A stretch of DNA of 35,215 nt from Roseburia sp. 1XD42-69. GTDB lineage: Bacteria; Bacillota; Clostridia; Lachnospirales; Lachnospiraceae. This document shows positions 32,929-35,215 of the stretch, in pieces. A model generated the notes under the pieces. That model was given only the letters and a program-made list of their open reading frames with translations, had not been told where the DNA came from and ran no database searches. The position numbers and the translations under genes were made by a program. Each line of letters starts with the position of its first letter. Position 1 is the stretch's first letter. Where the stretch lies: positions 1 to 35,215 of the forward strand of contig NZ_RAZG01000042.1 of NCBI RefSeq assembly GCF_003612565.1, in the 5' to 3' direction.

Positions 32929-34197
32929 ATGAGTTCCTATGATATCGTAATTATCGGCGGGGGTCCTGCGGGACTTGCAGCAGCAGCATCCGCAAAAAGA
33001 AACGGGATTGACAGTATATTAATCTTAGAAAGAGATAGTCAGTTAGGCGGTATTTTGAATCAGTGTATCCACAATGGATTCGGGCTTCACACATTTAAGG
33101 AAGAGCTTACCGGGCCGGAATATGCAAAACGCTTTATCGACCAGGTGGAAGAACTGAAAATTGAATATAAATTAAATACAATGGTTATGGATATTGCCGG
33201 GGATAAAACCATCACGGCTATGAACCGCACCGACGGTTTATTTAAAATCCAGGCAAAAGCCATTGTCCTTGCTATGGGATGCAGGGAGCGTTCCAGAGGC
33301 GCTTTAAATATCCCGGGATTTCGCCCCGCAGGAGTTTACTCCGCAGGTACGGCCCAGCGTCTGGTAAATATTGAAGGATATATGCCGGGCCGGGAAGTTG
33401 TGATTTTAGGCTCCGGTGATATCGGGCTGATTATGGCAAGGCGTATGACTTTAGAGGGTGCAAAAGTTAAGGTTGTAGCAGAGTTAATGCCATTTTCCGG
33501 TGGTTTAAAGAGAAATATTGTACAGTGTCTGGACGACTTTGGAATCCCCTTGAAGTTAAGCCATACCGTAGTGGATATCCGGGGAAAAGAGCGCTTAGAG
33601 GGAATTACTTTAGCGGAAGTTGACAATCACGGAAAACCGATTCCCGGCACAGAGGAAGATTATACCTGTGATACCCTGCTGTTATCCTGCGGCCTGATTC
33701 CGGAAAATGAGCTTTCCAGGGGAATCGGCGTGGATATGAATGCCATCACCAGCGGACCTTCCGTAAACGAGTCCTTAGAAACCAGCATCGACGGAGTATT
33801 TGCCTGTGGCAACGTGCTCCACGTACATGACCTGGTGGACTTTGTATCTGAGGAAGCAGCGGCAGCAGGAAAGAATGCGGCAAAATATGTGCAGAATAAC
33901 TGTACCATGGGGGAGGCAGGAAAAGAGATTCCCATTATTGCCACCGACGGCGTGCGCTACACCGTTCCAAAGACAATCCATGTAAACCGTATGGAGGATG
34001 AGCTTGTGGTACGTTTCCGTGTGGGTGCCGTTTACAAAAACAGCTATATTACCACATATTTAAATGATAAACAGATTATTCACAGGAAGAGGCCTATTAT
34101 GGCTCCCGGTGAGATGGAAGAGATTAAGCTGAAAAAATCCGAACTGGAAGCATTTGGCGGTTTAGAAAATATTACTGTGAAAATAGAGGAGGCATAA
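32929..34197 (+). CDS. NAD(P)/FAD-dependent oxidoreductase, partner of the GlpA-like protein
   Basis: A 422-residue two-dinucleotide-domain flavoprotein: IVIIGGGPAGLAAAASA (FAD) near residue 6 and VVILGSGDIGLIMARRM (NAD) near 160. AIVLAMGCRERSRGALNIPG and SIDGVFACGNVLHVHDLVD fix the class. It lacks an evident CxxC redox pair. Set between a GlpA-like dehydrogenase and a DUF1667 Fe-S protein, it probably transfers electrons from glycerol 3-phosphate to NAD or another carrier. No GlpC-type membrane subunit is present, so the complex would be soluble. Confidence 0.85.
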   Translation: MSSYDIVIIGGGPAGLAAAASAKRNGIDSILILERDSQLGGILNQCIHNGFGLHTFKEELTGPEYAKRFIDQVEELKIEYKLNTMVMDIAGDKTITAMNRTDGLFKIQAKAIVLAMGCRERSRGALNIPGFRPAGVYSAGTAQRLVNIEGYMPGREVVILGSGDIGLIMARRMTLEGAKVKVVAELMPFSGGLKRNIVQCLDDFGIPLKLSHTVVDIRGKERLEGITLAEVDNHGKPIPGTEEDYTCDTLLLSCGLIPENELSRGIGVDMNAITSGPSVNESLETSIDGVFACGNVLHVHDLVDFVSEEAAAAGKNAAKYVQNNCTMGEAGKEIPIIATDGVRYTVPKTIHVNRMEDELVVRFRVGAVYKNSYITTYLNDKQIIHRKRPIMAPGEMEEIKLKKSELEAFGGLENITVKIEEA

Positions 34198-34200
34198 ATC

Positions 34201-34569
34201 ATGGATGTTAGAAATCTTACCTGTATCGGCTGCCCTTTAGGCTGCGCCCTTAGGGTTGAAATGGAAAACGGAGAAGTGCTTAGCGTAAGCGGCAATACCT
34301 GCAAGCGCGGGGATGATTACGCTAGAAAAGAAGTGACGCATCCAACCCGTATTGTCACCAGCACCGTAGCTGTGACAGGAGGGGATATTGCCATGGTATC
34401 CGTGAAAACTCAGAATGATATTCCAAAAGAGAAAATTATGGATATTATGAAGAGCATTGAGGATATTAAAGTGGAAGCGCCGGTACATATCGGGGATGTG
34501 ATTGTGGCAAATGCCGCAGATACCGGGGTGAATATCATTGCTACGAAGGATATAAAAAAAGTTGGCTAG
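34201..34569 (+). CDS. DUF1667 iron-sulfur protein
   Basis: A 122-residue protein with Cys8, Cys11, Cys15 and Cys34 (LTCIGCPLGC, NTCKRG), an arrangement suited to an Fe-S cluster, followed by an alpha-beta part (PVHIGDVIVANAADTGVNII). DUF1667 genes typically sit behind these two flavoprotein genes, and here it starts three bases after the second. It is likely a small electron-transfer subunit of the glycerol-3-phosphate dehydrogenase. Its detailed role is not established. Confidence 0.9.
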   Translation: MDVRNLTCIGCPLGCALRVEMENGEVLSVSGNTCKRGDDYARKEVTHPTRIVTSTVAVTGGDIAMVSVKTQNDIPKEKIMDIMKSIEDIKVEAPVHIGDVIVANAADTGVNIIATKDIKKVG

Positions 34570-34591
34570 ATAAATTAAACTCCGTATTTAT

Positions 34592-34640
34592 ACAGGCCGG
34601 GGAAAAGAGCAGTTTGCTTTTCCCTGTGCCTGTGTTTTTT
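34592..34640 (+). terminator. Terminator of the dehydrogenase operon
   Basis: ACAGGC-C-GGGGAAAAG (34592-34607) pairs with CTTTTCCCTG-TGCCTGT (about 34617-34633), followed by six T's. From 34641 to 34804 I see nothing I can support. Confidence 0.85.
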
Positions 34641-34804
34641 GTGGAGAAGGAAGGCAGGATTCAGGCAAAGCTGGCAATGATGGACATCACAAAAAATGGA
34701 CAGACCACCGCTAGGACTGGGGCCAGATTTGTTCTCAGTTGGAGATTTATTTAAGGAACGATTATCTGACCCGAACCTGTAAAGGGGATTTTTAAGGTTT
34801 TGGA

Positions 34805-34873
34805 TTGACAGGGGTAAAAATCCCTGTATAATACAAACAGCGGGCAGAACCAGAAAATCCGGCTTTGCCCGCT
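34805..34873 (+). promoter_or_regulatory. Orphan promoter followed by a hairpin
   Basis: TTGACA (34805-34810), 16 bp, TATAAT (34827-34832) is a perfect-consensus pair. The expected transcript begins at the hairpin AGCGGGCA (34839-34846) with TGCCCGCT (34866-34873). No plus-strand gene follows within the window, so it may give a small RNA or be an element or outward promoter. The hairpin could also terminate minus-strand traffic. Confidence 0.55.
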
Positions 34874-34971
34874 TGTAACTATCAACAATCTTATATTAGT
34901 TTTGGAATTTCAATAAATTTTGAAACAGTCTCTTGCCGTTCCCTGTTTTTATGTGTCTCAAGTATTTAAAC

Positions 34972-35142
34972 TTACTTGCTGACTTTGATTTTCTTTACCT
35001 TGGTGTAACCGCTGTATACCTTCTTGCCTGCGGAGTCTTTCTTGTATGCCCGGACTCTTACATAGTAGGTTTTACCTTTTTTCAGGTTTTTAATGGTATA
35101 GCTTGTCTTGCTGGTGGTCTTTTTCGTCACAGATTTTTTTAA
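34972..35142 (-). pseudogene. C-terminal end of a secreted fibronectin type III protein, broken at the window edge
   Basis: Reading minus, residues such as TTSKTSYTIKNLKKGKTYYV and RVRAYKKDSAGKKVYSGYT, ending in KVKKIKVSK and TAA at 34972, are the last strands of an Fn3 domain of the type found in Clostridial cell-surface proteins. The similarity stops near 35142; beyond it the same frame reads through unrelated codons to an in-frame TAA at 35200-35202. The flank GTGTAAATAAGTTTGTG (35150-35166) resembles the ends of IS256-like elements from memory, so an insertion is a reasonable cause. Confidence 0.6.
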
Positions 35143-35215
35143 CTGGTAGTGTAAATAAGTTTGTGTTTTTGGAAATAAATGGCTCCTTTTTGGTAAGAAT
35201 TAGGATATGCAAATT

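Overview
The window reads as a low-to-mid GC anaerobic Firmicute chromosome, most likely a gut Lachnospiraceae (Clostridia) relative. The grounds are the strong AGGAGG ribosome sites, the Clostridia-type biotin, glycerol and AhpC gene sets, and mobile-element proteins (P4-type primase, MobA/MobL relaxase, TnpV, DUF4368-type serine recombinase tail, MobC, AbiE) typical of mosaic elements in that family. This assignment is inference from protein recognition; no database was searched.

Positions 1 to about 11.4 kb are accessory DNA assembled from pieces of several elements. From left to right they are: the C-terminal end of a primase; a non-coding stretch with two inverted repeats, one a candidate oriT; a MobA/MobL relaxase; a frameshifted tnpV; a two-component system with a three-gene ABC exporter; the tail of a large serine recombinase on the minus strand; a mobC without its relaxase; and an AbiE type IV toxin-antitoxin operon with a third coupled small gene. 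A 350-nt stretch packed with complementary segments follows, then the 3' end of an FtsX-like permease gene that may mark the insertion target. The most informative signal here is a pair of identical promoter architectures (TTGTTG-N5-TTGTTG-N12-TATRMT) in front of the response regulator and in front of the exporter, which suggests that the regulator drives both.

From 11.4 to 19.2 kb there is a two-polypeptide Co/Ni ECF importer (CbiM with a C-terminal CbiN/PDGLE-like part, and a CbiQ-CbiO fusion) and an amidohydrolase remnant. Next is a biotin operon (bioY-bioB-bioD-bioA plus a MATE exporter) behind a textbook promoter with a BirA operator. BioA carries an internal duplication. No bioF or pimelate gene is present here.

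From 19.2 to 26.1 kb are a minus-strand membrane MCP, a membrane protein of unknown role, an HD-GYP protein that appears to have lost its beta-propeller sensor, a lipoprotein, and a run of mtnN, luxS, a CsoR-like regulator, a Nudix hydrolase and an FlK-like thioesterase. mtnN and luxS recycle S-adenosylhomocysteine and make the AI-2 precursor.

From 26.1 to 35.2 kb are a minus-strand SseB-like protein and an ahpC/thioredoxin-like pair. Divergent from ahpC is a well-expressed-looking 62-aa repeat peptide of unknown role. The glycerol system follows: glpK-glpF, terminator, then a GlpA-like FAD/[2Fe-2S] dehydrogenase, a second flavoprotein and a DUF1667 Fe-S protein. Together these would import glycerol, phosphorylate it and oxidise glycerol 3-phosphate. 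The right edge holds an orphan promoter with a hairpin and a broken fibronectin type III gene.
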